Shown: positions 30,001 through 32,520, counted from the stretch's first letter. The stretch is DNA of 64,000 bases from Adlercreutzia caecimuris B7 (GCF_000403355.2 NZ_KE159646.1:955226-1019225); one strand, 5' to 3'. The notes: generated by a model not told the origin, from the letters alone. Made by a program: numbers and translations.

Positions 30001-32362
30001 TGTCATTCACGGCCTCGGCACCTTCCACCTTCTCTTCCTGAACCGCCTTACTATATATAGTAGAGGTAAGCGCGAAATCGATGGCCTCCGGATTGTAGGC
30101 CGCACCGTCCTCGGTGACGGTAAGGGCAGAGGCGGCGTAGGGCACGGCTACGTACAGCACGCGCTCGCCGTCGGCCTTCTTCTCCACCGCATCGAAGGAC
30201 AGGGTGGCCTCGGCCGGCAGCTTCGCCTTCTTCTTAATCAGCTCGGCGGTGGTCTCGGCGTTCTCCTCGGAGCTGCTTGCCAGGTCTTTGAAGGTCACCT
30301 CGGCCACGCCCTCGGCGGTCTTCTTCACCTCCGCGGCGGTCACGCCCGCGGCGGCCAGGGTGGCGCCGTCGGCGGGGTTGATGGAGGCCAGTTGCTCGTC
30401 GGTAAGCCCCGTGGCGTCGAAGGCCACGATGCCCTCGGCATCCAGCATGCCCGCGCCGGCAGCCGTGTCGGGCGTATCGCTCACGCGCAGGGTGTGTGTC
30501 TCGTCGATAAGGGCACCCTTGGCCGCCGACACCTTAATAAGGTAGGCGGCAAAACCGCGCTCGCCCTCGAGTGCCGGGGTGCTCTGCGGAGTGATGGCGG
30601 CATCCAGCAGCGACTGAGCCTCCACGTTCGCAAGCTCCAGGGTGACGGCATCGGTCACGGCGGCGGCGGCGAAGCGCACCGCGTCCTTCGGCTCGAAAGC
30701 CTCCCCGGCGGCATTGTCGTTCTCATTAGTATTAGTATCGGCGGCGGTGCCGTCGGCGCTGTTGTCGTCGGTATCGGCGGCATCGCCCTTCCCCGCCTCG
30801 GCGTCGAGCGCCGAGTAGGAGTTCACGATGTAGCCGGCCTGCACCGCCAGCTTCTCCGTCGCAGGCACGCCCTCGGACAGGCGCACGGTCAGCGCGGGCA
30901 GGGGCGTGGCGGCATCCAAGCGGCCGCGCGTGGCGCGCTCGGTGATGCCGTTCTTGTCCTGGGCACCCTCGTAGCGCAGCACGATGGTACCGGACAGACC
31001 GCGCTTGAGTTCCTTGGCGGTGCGCTCCTGATACTGGCCCATGTGCTCGGTGTACACCGTCCAGCCCTGGGGCAACTCGTCGCATGCCACCACGGCGCGC
31101 ATGTTGGCGTCGGCGCCGCCGGCCGCCTTCCACTCCTCGGTGGAGTTAGTGCGCACGTAATCGCCCTTGGCGTTCTGGTACAGGTACGGGGCGTTGAAGG
31201 TGAGAGCTACCACATCGCCCGCCTCGGAACCGCCGAGGTAGCCGCCGGCCAGCGATACGGCCAGGTTGCCGAAGCTGGGGGCAAGGGTCACCGAGGAGCC
31301 GCCCACGTGCAGGACGCCGTCGGTGGCGCGCAGGGCACCGGCAGTGCCGAGCGAGAACTGGAAGCGATCGGCGAAGGCGGCCTTCAGGTCGTCCTCGCTC
31401 GTGCTTGCGCGGTTCAGCACGCCGTCAGCCTTCTTGTCCTGGGCATCGTCGGACAGCTGCGGCAGAACCTTATCGGCATCGAGCAGGTCTTTAGGAAGAT
31501 ATGCCTGCATATCTTCCTCGCTGACAGCGCTGTCAGCGGCCGCGTCGTCGCCGGCGTTCTCGGCATCCTCGCCGCTCTCGGCGTCTTCGCCGTTCTCGGC
31601 ATCTGCCCCGTCGCCCTCGTCAGACGAGTCGGCGTCATCGCCGTTCTTGTTGGCCGCCTGCTCGAGGCTGTCGTCGTCCACGTCGTCGAGCAGGGTGTCG
31701 CCGTCACCGGCGGCCATGGGGGTGGCATCGTCGCCGATGATCATCTCGCGGGCCACCTCGATGGACGAGGCGTTCCAGGTGGTAAGGGCCACCAGCACGG
31801 AGAGCACACAGGCGATGGCCTTGCCGAACGGGTTCAGCTGACGGGGCGCGTTGCGGCTGATGACGCCGTTGGGCGCATAGGCACCGGCCACGTTGAAGTC
31901 GTAGTTGTCGAACCCGGCCGGGGCCTTGGGCGCCGCGTCGACGCCAGGGGCGGCATTGGTCGCTTGGTCGGCGACCTGCTTCGCGGCCTCGTCGCCAGCG
32001 GCGGCGTCGGCTGCGGCGCCGGTGGAGCCGGCGGGGGCGTCGACCTCGGCAGCATCGGCGGCGTCGGCGGGGTCCTCGACCTGGGTGTCGGCGGCGTCGA
32101 CAGCCTCGGCGGCGTCGGCCGCGTCGGCCGTCACGGCCTGCACCTCGACGGCCTCCTCGGCAATCTCGGCGGAGTCGGTCGCCACAACCTCGCCAGTGAC
32201 CTCCCCGGCGGTCTCGGCGGAAACCACTACCTCCGCCTTGACAGCCTCCTCGGCCTGGCTCTCAGCCTGGATCTCGGCACGCTCCGGCGTGCGGCCCATC
32301 GTGCGGCGTGCCCAGTTCAGCCATGCGGCCGGGGCACCTGCGAGGCCCTTGCTCTCGTTCAT
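1..32362 (-). CDS. Giant surface/adhesin-like protein, 3' end outside window
   Basis: One uninterrupted minus-strand frame of at least 10,787 codons; I read it codon by codon and met no stop before the window edge. ATG at 32362 is preferred because CAGGAG lies 9 nt upstream; an in-frame ATG at 32401 adds 13 residues but its GGAG is about 15 nt away. Order from the N-terminus: Ala/Asp/Glu-rich stretch (about residues 40-150), one hydrophobic segment (182-197), an Asp-rich stretch, a Pro-Glu linker (about 806-864), repeated modules marked G-[WY]-R-[FI], PASTA-like repeats, then Tyr/Asn/His-rich segments and more acidic linkers. Asn, Asp, Thr, Tyr and Gly dominate, as in exported stalk or adhesin proteins. 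No enzyme domain was recognised, and any C-terminal cell-wall anchor would lie outside the window. The function as a surface adhesin is inferred from architecture only. Confidence 0.88.
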   Translation of the reverse strand, partial: MNESKGLAGAPAAWLNWARRTMGRTPERAEIQAESQAEEAVKAEVVVSAETAGEVTGEVVATDSAEIAEEAVEVQAVTADAADAAEAVDAADTQVEDPADAADAAEVDAPAGSTGAAADAAAGDEAAKQVADQATNAAPGVDAAPKAPAGFDNYDFNVAGAYAPNGVISRNAPRQLNPFGKAIACVLSVLVALTTWNASSIEVAREMIIGDDATPMAAGDGDTLLDDVDDDSLEQAANKNGDDADSSDEGDGADAENGEDAESGEDAENAGDDAAADSAVSEEDMQAYLPKDLLDADKVLPQLSDDAQDKKADGVLNRASTSEDDLKAAFADRFQFSLGTAGALRATDGVLHVGGSSVTLAPSFGNLAVSLAGGYLGGSEAGDVVALTFNAPYLYQNAKGDYVRTNSTEEWKAAGGADANMRAVVACDELPQGWTVYTEHMGQYQERTAKELKRGLSGTIVLRYEGAQDKNGITERATRGRLDAATPLPALTVRLSEGVPATEKLAVQAGYIVNSYSALDAEAGKGDAADTDDNSADGTAADTNTNENDNAAGEAFEPKDAVRFAAAAVTDAVTLELANVEAQSLLDAAITPQSTPALEGERGFAAYLIKVSAAKGALIDETHTLRVSDTPDTAAGAGMLDAEGIVAFDATGLTDEQLASINPADGATLAAAGVTAAEVKKTAEGVAEVTFKDLASSSEENAETTAELIKKKAKLPAEATLSFDAVEKKADGERVLYVAVPYAASALTVTEDGAAYNPEAIDFALTSTIYSKAVQEEKVEGAEAVNDTLAEEMLAVDTDVATQEVTFPKPAEPVEPEPTEPEPAEPSEPTDEPADEPTDEPADEPADEPADEPAAEEEPAEDSALAEYENDMVADADRVIEGSGIESFDELADAVDRNSRDELTFADNGFADYDVVEIAAALMTRSAANTGISLFALPPRAGILNESNFNPTLVAQDMGTPLGKDEKTGADTYLINDKNNPKLSLSCLFKGQTGYMGALNLYGDDYYGSMVEDGDGNEVYQRRQHSSSNPFNDLPADVTTLQAAIDYAEKTDNRQPTKKPDGTPVNPDVDSANIDVKNKARLAEYNEQKAQEGYLAMRTEFELRVPYLYKNAAGGLVGTYSYKVWHEEHNGGYNADGNPSDPTGAPLISVNFGDNWVGLRNNWSVYLRVPGTTDDRILLDDYLNGGREGSTITKEEILAELTASYPQLQGLNFNQGLTGELIFVWHGNADGSTDTGYNEKLMVSNHLSRSPNVNVKMLGDIPENAGGTIEYGGRARVFTDVLTSGNRVYYPKEGIGQTYQATMGVGYSGSVRKVTLLKTNLTWDTTYEPISDNVLYDRYNYMVYKVTTTNTSTGSAEIDALEYFMRVHNTETNNNTGLTKQDHMQWIWDADAKKPVLNPDYPNPLLKGLSLSSDLPLVNPRETTNREYVGVPNKGGVLIYNTSDWLPQDYEDLDKTLFSNLDKIMKRAADRPRILREEVDGTKTKKWIEYDDSGDDLVDIEGELNEDGSVNVTTPSLPYRQNDQAGYVNFTVIDADGGLLYPQKGVPNTDSHGQYSFIVAVPYTTNLPETDGAKGRGYYVDMSPKTTIYFGKLGVGAAAKENDYSWSDSPAKFSYPFGIPEATMTGEKLAMDKYTGSTANPTERPEPQGVLSTAFSYLGYPVTYEISNFSSKGNMPLYGERVAEPEAGDDEDKPYGPAINDALPDYFRLYNLEFEVDSAYNIGEGSYTDNMDPLERYFDTNPAHFKDKFADDATAPKSSAVVQFQVSTPGKKGEGDAEAESDDYWWVNMGTPAYVESKPYTTTVDGESVTRYKHIYRLGGTDKATSLASQLAARKISPLPGLTDQNVVDETDVKNFTGDIRIVLKAPVQANVTLPVTVRVTGTMTLPLADYRNSVDVTYGKRVWNTPSMKYAATVETSERSQAAFTSALSPTPQVTATAVAMAAKLYDEGAAIAPTDAAKQPILARTGSGWRFQVNNNSVSKMEPASFTVGTTYGSDVAAGFTTERVGINQALLDNGVLNKIDVTYRVKEGALFTTKHAIYTLNPDASKGEKDLAQLLASRAAYTHGGQEIWKKNADGKFVDIKGNVIPNQEAADIETWTKNGVVLIPEDWTDPLAGEGYFSSMTLSFDEIKGKKDIGSRKMYVEIQGSAEDLAKMEMSGTLTTNYEQLAAAMSGRNVMAKATASFTSRKAPYVLGVTTTGMRESKVPGDPNAFVGNLEYERDNDGNIYYTDASGNKGIIKDGQFTYGKVDKVTKNEPFNAATMLPCYIDKDGVQGVLRGNQFVYRDANDEEQTRTVPVWEKADTVTGQTVYTDGTHDGTLANGKFTYTEKVDETVTEDAEFTAVTAMEVDGKRISVKMVSDGAGGTKPDEFTDADGTSHMLYEDTDGLVGYLDGNDFVVVRDGAEAERKTVVAVHVSEGGHDQYMDKSGNQGYLEDGKFIYAVTEGEGDNQTTTTHEKNATFDATGNTVTVDGTTYDEYARPDGQTGYIKDGWFTYIRKVDKQTTVDVSESLTLRRDSANRVRYQATIDGKAVEGVKDGDNFSYVVDVDNVQTKPATGNEKPVVEKDDANHDKKFEGYIGDPGSGWRITVSNASAYDIGNAVIKAGVVLKDSLGTGKPVDSTETVDKKIPYMTDGHTDFEASHIALSPALWQTKKMTVYETNTCPTAHVHTADCPDAVAVEKDVRRGGIPDDLTLEVFNTGNASDAQTPVKLVIPGEAFRAMLDLFTAEDCDEWREKNPADANLDDAAVTAKLKAFYNEAYWKSYGLSKAADGTIVVTLANCSVWKAGGGKYYLRGLEQQFVHFGAGLTLDDGAYLDIYGTVVNKAEMEIGGIFSTNYANPSWDTAVDSKGVLNGAPYPADGTPIVKAFSDMRGENEKDGNKNYLTSDGYSSPSLGYRAGLRTKSTTGTDEVWATKPDGSRVDVPRRKAYYDYEDSGYRINLANDTKYAIALGGRFTVEPLPADKLKDVRDPAAVEKLVDFETHSVKLSKELFRAGDVIADEKQANFAGQLIDAKITYYEITDAGKATLKTLPLHDLVEWANEATITITNDKGYTVGTFAPGNIAKPGWGNADVLDDEGNATGEKVLTKDAQGNIIINWQAWNKGYLVGLELDYGQFNSWVNEKTNAYVELRGRTSNLGTFQMNTTFKTKQAIEEWTRSWTSAVALTSVLAPIRPTMNMGAYGADQDVNAAGETDPSMIVPGNVNTYGGINTIHMNKTTLYNSGTYREQTNFGNYYNQYPITSSEVRDKKPIAYRNEENSGYRAVVTNDSDHAMKHGAKLTIGNLTPRWDQAEWGSDGAGHKKGDKPGEALDQTLGYHTAYMTLSAGLLENAEVESVTIRSVPAYTRYTSGGSFAVGASATQITGKPNVLGHAAKAIETVYTWDQIKANWMGTRPDGSWDGERINIPASAWLGGDAYYFEVKFKSVDAHLELTENAYVDLFGYGIDSPNVNNATDPYYAESDDAYAYGDSYNVVHVGQTHGWGCWGGGNPGNGASRIDRQYLGRYAYVGNYYVVVDADSELKALYPDASWSNISGSTNGATASNAGVNSDGVRTFAQDKANLYAIGGQPNIGLEAHTYFKAVEPATGEAYEDAAKRSVAEMAATTNVTGMASQTKAWWGEDGAAYRFNVSNGARTMFESELQIGTKGTKYWVNADNADVTYGRITPQGTEVSWELVPGTDDVEDYENAVRGFQTKNIMISKALRENSDIKEVEVTFYEKATSDLPLATAPTKTVVTLPYAYLTGERDSAGKKPGDPDYDQSKATKAYDSDGSLIIPWDEWREGYVLNVVVRFNRVDPSTGLAADGTTKTHDAFVDVWGEANNVRDMPLSAWFGCTYDHQGWHYDRDEPTRPYGTNVAGYALGSWPNVWAWNSRNPSAYGSGYTRVGDWVQFMTYPGASVVNWCRANASNHSYITQHWNSYMPQFKRCVASWNPYWKGANAYHNGAATAWIMGRPYEVNEAIKPETFMRSDDVTSEYGYDDHTDTTAQEQSLGGKLKLSGTTTGYYEEEGSGYRFTLSNNSDTDKKAADFTDKSGNLTSADGHFRMRKAYFATSKIPFVNNKDDEEVKAGKKEAALVNFFTEKIALSKELFDVSTVKDVTLYWRAYDKDAKQEAAADDSVKLAGADLIALAKAADTAGLQRQASNADGTPAFEADGVTPVMKPIFANVPGVAAAEVVTGDATMTAKVTDDAGNVLAYRQPDGDVVLCAALWNNEYYRNLEMHLRDFAALTTNDHRAFIEYWGEGTYRWTNWDLRATFRTDWITSWWNSNNTANNVEGNSSRTATTIINGDPGYADRGMTGPFETTAALYNKAYQNYRYSATSYSYNSNGSVNSTSGYSIGAYNTYSDYLGKYTYWNPSSSRYMDADLTKLAGAGGKAPYTATVSARLNIALPPVRPVVAMYTYKDADVHNKAFGALDKYETYYSPTTLTGGLSASLVKNDVAEGSLGNSSTLGADHKVYRSYTWNTQPRAYWQDEAVGYRALLSNKSRYAMTHGAQVTLGPITPRSEAAAPALQQNLGFRTTRLSLSRALFDAGLEPVVDKAGDPVIEGGKQKYASSIKSITLTWYPAGGKAESVVGGTAQNLSAADTRKSRTFTGEQVAAWFERGVDIVYEYKKDADGNVVTDAAGNPVPVLDADGNPVVAEERPITPEGGSASDSAAYGLEKTSAGDILMASTKWTGGDLYQIVIDYGYYKNDLTREEAKGADYKVINGNEPSVDFFGYTIDSPDVTKRKSVTDTWCVDHGWEQGDGGSVVQWWDWYYDQVRMPSLFHTTYGNANWNNLYVGNNQGTEGSTRTNEYGVNDFSELTRSTDFGDLYAHMPASSQKVTAKSYFIDNAPATGKPLASIALNMPASSNPWGTTANMDGAAPNGKLNDTTAAYLRYYGAGWRFTYTNYANPTKVTGEQQANSVWNPDANVYDRDYEMFDSYLNVGVMPSEDVPAAETGDYGNAKRTYDAKYLTLSKGLLDAANWSKLGARRDSRSGNAVKSVAVTVVPRKAPAWSEPAAEAGDTQVTEVLAGGTTQVTTTRTDGTKWVKKTDAAGAVTITYVFDVTLAADEAAGASFGTLVKRGAFFDDAGNLVLPSTLWDEGYFSNLRVDVAHFNKGVTEDAGAVIDVLGRTDVASKNVTLSSTFNSCYGATGALDGALQTGTWDHADKVTDAAGEYGQYGHWAHLQYNGSSGYVYLKNASAATAATAPLYAKAPAMDYKTLGSSRYDKCLTDQNRSNGMNISDDATLVAEVDPIKPRIGAYTFLYADNAGEVNSAMEWSADNKPNDPIDTLMGSANAGWRFPLTNDSNYAMDSARVTLGTAYVAEGAASDNKGTGWSSTGSAGNVVGGVANYDGGSAVYGELVDGQWRGFDAQTLYVNGPALAAFLAGKMAKTTRPDGIAGFEQQSDFIAPTADLAALNKLSEDQVKEMLAGYTVDIYAVGRADTTFSTTESVNRMQGDGSFAREDITVPTVPSLPIHQMGGAADTTAPYKDDDGNDTAERVFTRADGTAKYQPLALADYVKRDDAGNWVISVPSAAWLNHSDSCTHKDGVDHNKDAGCTDELYVTRVVFHLPGFAAKVTQTDPTAADAAVVEMHGVPTRATVMALNGEFSTEYKTEGWNRNKYTRTIDGDYAKMNPLTAEPEIQTFFNWTGGKTGENNIEVDQTTHRPLTHTVDENGHWQTSNAIDGILNSAITNVPYRWGEGDFSFLDFGNGAGKGQLVGQIHGTPAFTDTVDAPDKTGANPREDAFYEYILTNRSKSTAENGYLDLSIDDVANRKVTVNANGVAVPDNKSVYEMARGFIADELQIDGYYRYRDNDNARTKLPATQDPAGTKWTNRAGTVSRLWLYGCDTVVPHASKEEYTSGSVKYRRTMDPVTGDIVVENLTTHAKTVTAPVATIVMDDATIELLVKNGTDTIRFTELTDSGNADRIYTNGASENEAIAHIPLTQAGLQALVGAGANITLRDEAAGGFDAIGNVRLLYNTMNAELYETYPEDGLSAATKARMNTTLTARIYGDVRTHGAPTSPTDALNTHYDNRTSSTMYYFPLSSFYGNIDRTSTKTLVVDKYLGASEATAFKAAASRPNAGTAASSKTPEVVDNSTLANASNQAVVTVANKADGAGYTFTLRNATRARSDAATLSMRIESVSMKAKNMLDPGYSEANDGASSDLDTNNFYGYRGVVRGFKTKELAIGTALKTMGHLKDVQLTFYQPNGEKFIIKVPADSPLLQNAGTATTLNFHNIWGGKVLNTIPSDANQTVTFTKLVNTQDNYGYNKTLTVPTIAGTNNSYTASNYTGPLTQNTTAYTIDDCYLYQVDFNYDSLEPSWRPGIQNSNAVEDGATGGASWSSGAKVPATTGNNAYSDPTDAMGELTVTATGKADWYNSVGNSSAVDTAAHVASDLLNSTSKKLTPCVNLYYTYSHTSSNTAYYRWNYPHNQTLHARLFLKQKGVYDTRGPLPSEWQDNTKINDSENDVAQVSSKSFLHDTVRKCAALSVARPYMEVHSYVRYGDKNNYTGKTVSDSTSYASDSTRTEVTVPYAKTFNYWATLKNESAVSKLDDTDVNITFPIEWETFQTGKSSVVGNNGKTSAYTGFHPVNYEISKNYLACFPDEKVGKIRIFGYSPYQIGTKMKQDATTKLVLWPYYTEKDGKKKLAGFELEYATGTNTANRSLQARGNTTFDQKAVTAATLKAHGFDRAGVDAGRVRIPLADDGSFYMTEQQVYDMGIEVPTMFQLYSWKDMAEDMANPDGKGASIDKQTVFIQGYTDSYFETQRTINIATYNHLDSFRDKPLDLPDFGTASGALTADGNKAHHGFNGDKVLNETKDDYTLTRIDRSLIFVSKMFFDAVSRSAYADVDSGEAVEDKNDENETKDPTEEAVGKRFELEADLSAGGVTFYKRVIGEDNAETFEPVSAADALAVQNGGNGVAGTQLYVQQGTDGAGNPAYVPVTVEENGDPDNAGAKLLTYWFGGDIFSTAPDNEKGTAKWILRNGGYTIQKYYEHSNDSYEPLDGSEDLDTIDLYELKLDENGSPVTNANGEPVYVAVTGDPEDGKQYFKLVEGMPAGYVTRCEVDPDTVDSGKPVVKVYISLGKEEVVDPFALVVGKTLAEARTALAAYVYDIPASYTDEAGNKVETITEVYSDVAEGLVVSAESVAAPTYDGDGNVTKRGVAKVVISKGHGVMNELLPQTETDGDGNTTTTYLTEAEARALLASRGYAVDEDTVYEHRNDVSKDDVFEAELTRGPWKQEAVEGVLKPEYRLGYVPADGEVVPPATDENKWEVRPVPAAEYKGTVKLHVSLGPTAEDEENRHLAEDYTGLSLDDATGKLADNGYAYDLTDKLEHEYNDKIAKGLVVRVAADTRPYTVPGIPGVLTDDAAALYPGYDGSYPTGAEGEPDVADDSLWVTKPTQDVTYKALVKIVVSDGKSPATLRAELFNSLAGKTEEKARELLVEAGYQVDEQSDRQPSEDVPLGAVVCVGLVKVNANGTEEIITGDDAPLDITRVRLVVSSGPVDTGADGPTTVVKHATTPSWSVKDAATKKPSADGLTATAYDERLTTGAYAAMDLMKGSKQANRFSNWSNGSNDGHGHAGHSSCWGSTLDETSGDLAIGYKSQGSFLVDFRQVDTTPQENLGNITYNPSGYIGYDNNARAGISSVAPEGTWFMEQGSSNFYNVRCPYYHHFGYYAYYDKNSRWVYGTGFYDEATYRDRAGSIIDQRHVHNTYYHRTDYCYEWANGSPRFNSVGSYTYNTGAHLEMVQKVIGEGFDAYYVKIKQQALQYLDKVTVRFTDGKSMSIDGKTIRANYYDSLNNDGTIKKGTSVQTDENGDYYFRLNLMKVVDTAGNPVDLAANPLASYSKHVPDFGTDTTYAYRDTFNDYTRDVPAFKVSEVVYDVTINQGTLQESGSGKGLPKAPDYGQWFAESIAAGSADWAKNMSFELTGRFIRTDKGTSATASNRVTSQTTVNMTIGGEYSGDKYVHAAATRYDSPDQRADAGRAGTGGGAYKTIYGDTDSGGAAESLNISYDETDRGSWGYKTFHRSGSCCTRHYYGSHYHYYGFDEGKMRHLRTSSSMIPYESRNFVQKSVVRDAGSIGWAGNTNVSDNHSDQRIFANDEGYFMSLYRWSPGSDSTSYNHTDNNKDTANNGASYTHDYRPWGHYITAADNIRINDSLPTIYPDQDTEYYGFLGTGLKFFRTSNAKKGDDESSMTSMTASNVWAHLNPVTNYARAERLDNMDKVSITLRTTAWDKNANWSEANAKTDNGWTKKTGALYSFTTADGNTTTHTVNRTIRIREYNMYRVDPINLPNDYKSLEANSIYYTAEGVKVTNAKKGDVVYKETMIDQNLADITTSNASKGETVNEPASPGLTYLFTKGLNADGDAVIYFKRPYDYTPDFMDAVNWTRAPEYTHVKKAVAGDGTKTFNIFSLNKTTDNPDGYYTDHQPLTLNLPDGEFVTSYTLDLGPYGGDADATAETARAYDGDAGSGQAVSDYEVLGRPYIYKGQTNKLYTDGATEQERRFAGYIDNALSTAHVDYNRYYAPDTFLTSANKNSYLYNNWRIVDTPAGRYERQYNAPGSYVNSLVLSNSAMDTAWMVGYKVRYGYQTGIQTENNGGLTENVENPDGAGVLTPRALVKNASGAWVDNNQTVPSTNSFNHVASTANAVPSGAWKNNGTYNLTNYTDGYGNVTTPNVILWKSDTKRIYDYGDTRVEDFVGGQKVTKTDTDNLTPTKATYEVRFQNAFDGTASTTDNLRAAHLARVKLKSTFDENVDAAASKVFRLQNVYVPAYLVNDENNKCPDHEQGTCISYQYAPYVKAGDSYEPYDGPRKLVDGKQVADGGEHDGKQIYLTVTGDTYTKDDAAYIEAEACGGQEHKLCTCVECDGGWFNATDFTFTYVDAEGTEQKKSVTWAELVRDGRVSGPWKIDDTEPVAGIDGTGSNTARIVYDENDAPIYDADGDYVIDFESFFRNYDLPATEPDGGADGDGTEGGDGADAGAVAAADDAAPDTVTGNSAIDIISYSTYKATDATNTIKGFANGNAAVAPYDNAEVDQTYAKPLFTSLQITFEATNANRRFDNTLLDSGQWLARKSQRNVGTTEATASNSNLMVNYAFKYEGVYVDRPVALFHDAKAATNQALTKKNLLPADRDGDKLNAGNWDYNSTPTFGKQASAYAGTDSRHKLTVELKAKDPNTEGLAAFVDSNAAYRVAHKLGTMDTSYVRGRKIEPAVGYGDVKNADGTATGTTRKKDTVFAYDADERSATSIFSYEPTTTANDIPDGALYAGDYVEYTLFVGANEKSLVPLQHVDARFAVNRGQRIVGWEVVTDDIPTADGTGTERKQLNFVGANDTIGVTGPFSASAPLVNTANPPKDDSYKDTLLGANAARVTAKLLGEPNAAGADVVTMANAPASTDLTIMAHDDIVVPDPEPTDPDAGDGEPTDPSDPSTNPVLPDADGSEAAPTTVAPASAASVSEALARATQPDAAGEHYTANRALVFSVGSLTQQMLPGEGVYIRVITQMTDELETDKGYNSSENKAFNNDAEKPSFAAETVQATYTVTAAPRHGYAQYKVEQADNNGEAAFKTVDDEALDPIDHRHPTDTVANLTGCDQYGSQVESKVRFYKNGNTDGKGNGIHARVSSLVLGTDDLLTATAANRDQYGQITTTPNTRYTAATDAKTATSKRMATVGDNHQNDVKIKAVYTEQSKTRRTTANQDGNPLKVTVSNLANPTFHTNDIRTTVRFTEGYDAANQRPVGTQIFEFYGHNIAYPANMPENAVMRDGAVAGSTADDAINPDQTFATTEGNRTDSNSALTAGYKDAGKADSVVNGRRNIKVEYYVPLATQADIDKARAIADDYAANRTYGDKYAERDDNTVEFVTVKSADVTDENGNVVTPGTEKIVGAWMAEDQDRHALRQYMGEYTAADGTVYAERTHYVAGTVNAYSGLTTADGTTYDKRGVYNINLFREAQAMRWTYYDVPATADGLNPFQLNDVSLDGVARFNDTRGLTSQWTDIKNWFEGTVAVDVAFSHYHNETTTLDFAGPLYDNADHMNAGFGKPVSTNVGHGQWRVHQNQWATTDKIRVYRKSPNVQFQNQVFQTQDEATAAYNENADQKTGYVAGETFWYRDTLQNAKLAAVATKPVPQPYGGFPWAQRPEDGAWHSTNQNHDSTTSQMKFTFSVYSTTKLSFQWYVGSESGYDKIGWSLYKDGVLQHSTGSGHSPSWHDWSWDCAPGNWEIYFWYSKDGSVSINGDTAYVRNLKVADALDLAVGEGEVEKNKVQVLKTQEEGAGEGEIYNPVFYERIPLDYLRQAAQHAYDNPADVSANLGARIDEEYLERVLNAKDATTGEALGVAWYDRYGNDVTALRTRGLKLKATLVGTETEASDYGGSMNYTSRELGLCTNGGLSNPCLDGGSNKYTWGKAFNDLDPRGRNVSNKTTFGLFKIEWVVDPNYEGTRNDGTKSHYITDPADSRFLDENELITGSQLDEANRRLRPVDRPDYTSAVVEVGDTVSIAFPVRAAEENLPQVYKNLDDSTTTATNADGTANTTGLKPAYLPRLGEYYFSSYHLHCGHAGCAAGGFFTNPGVGVTDFGLSNAVTGVNRVATENVLMDMDSLLHEAAFTADKPKHVDTYEMFNHAYTFIPGTASNVKRPSGGYIAENVTNTTNWENSNDYGSSGSNGQFMDADVVTANNKQKVSYLLTGTPTTGTVADAAMGLPNQFSLVSKDSWSLSGSTTTGKVARDYFTFVTSSRIADALATVTGGRSNTQTEVVNLGTGEGSLRESAAKLSATPLVWSQTRLHMQKAWLTT
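5351..5380. other. AT-rich intragenic inverted repeat with TATAAT at its centre
   Basis: AGTGCTATA (5351-5359) and TATAGCACT (5372-5380) are perfect 9-bp arms 12 nt apart, and the spacer holds a TATAAT. It lies in an otherwise GC-rich coding stretch at the junction between an acidic linker and the next domain of the giant protein. An internal promoter or operator is possible but unsupported by a good -35. Confidence 0.35.
9860..11190 (-). repeat. Four PASTA-like repeats inside the giant protein
   Basis: Four consecutive segments carry the PASTA pattern: a G-x-[TS]-x-x-[ED]-A-[RT]-x-x-L-x-x-x-G-Y helix (for example GKTLAEARTAL, YLTEAEARALL, GLSLDDATGKL, GKTEEKARELL), a variable part with G-x-V, and a final strand V-x-[VI]-x-[VI]-S-x-G. 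PASTA domains bind peptidoglycan stem peptides or act as spacers in penicillin-binding proteins and Ser/Thr kinases. The loops here are longer than usual, so the assignment is by pattern only. Confidence 0.6.
13975..26470 (-). repeat. About ten copies of a roughly 1-1.4 kb module (GS-G-[WY]-R-F-x-V-x-N)
   Basis: A signature such as GSGWRF, NSGYRA, GAGWRF or NAGWRF followed by three or four residues and N-x-[ST] occurs near 26430, 24610, 23545, 22580, 21490, 20320, 18920, 17700, 16510 and 14035. Spacing is about 1.0-1.8 kb, with one gap of about 2.5 kb. After most copies comes a second block of type F-x-T-x-x-[LI]-x-[LI]-[ST]-x-x-L, then a segment ending in V-T-[FW]-Y, then a third block with A-Y-V-[DE]-x-x-G. 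This order implies a repeated multi-domain cassette of about 350-450 residues that has diverged strongly. Confidence 0.65.
24860..25665 (-). repeat. Six short repeats, motif G-x-x-G-[YIVT]-[LI]-x-[DNG]-G-x-F-x-Y
   Basis: Within about 270 residues I count six versions of one motif: GNKGIIKDGQFTY, GVQGVLRGNQFVY, DGTLANGKFTY, GLVGYLDGNDFVV, GNQGYLEDGKFIY and GQTGYIKDGWFTY. Spacing is about 30-55 residues and several are followed by K-V-D. They resemble short aromatic/glycine wall-binding repeats, but I cannot assign a named family. Confidence 0.65.
29770..29945 (-). repeat. Pro/Glu/Asp-rich linker repeats (E-P-x-D-E-P-A type)
   Basis: About 58 residues of the giant protein (about 806-864) are tandem four-residue units such as EPTD, EPAD and EPAE. 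Such acidic proline-rich tracts act as extended stalks in Gram-positive surface proteins. Shorter acidic Pro/Asp linkers recur near 4050-4170 and 5390-5500, dividing the protein into blocks. Confidence 0.75.
31772..31819 (-). other. Single hydrophobic segment (signal anchor) of the giant protein
   Basis: Residues 182-197 form the only obvious hydrophobic run near the N-terminus (A-I-A-C-V-L-S-V-L-V-A-L-T-T-W). It is preceded by N-P-F-G-K and about 160 mainly acidic and Ala-rich residues, and followed by a long Asp/Glu-rich stretch. A normal signal peptide starts within about 30 residues of the N-terminus, so this is either a signal peptide with an unusually long N-region or a type II membrane anchor. 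Confidence 0.6.
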
Positions 32363-32520
32363 ATCGTTCGGCTCCTGAGTTTCGATTCGCTCGTTGCTCA
32401 TGCTTCGCTCGTTCTCTCTCCTGCCTGACCGAGCAGCTTATGCACCCGCCCGATCGGCTATCCACATTGCCGTTTCTCCTGATGAAACGACGCTTCTTGC
32501 ATTCCTCAAAACTACGCGTT

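Noticed and set aside
26-32428. Very long plus-strand open frames (for example 15614-25801, 3395 codons) opposite the giant gene
   Set aside because: They share codon register with the minus-strand gene and read as Val/Gly/His/Ala-rich low-complexity strings. They stay open because the minus gene rarely uses TTA, CTA or TCA codons.
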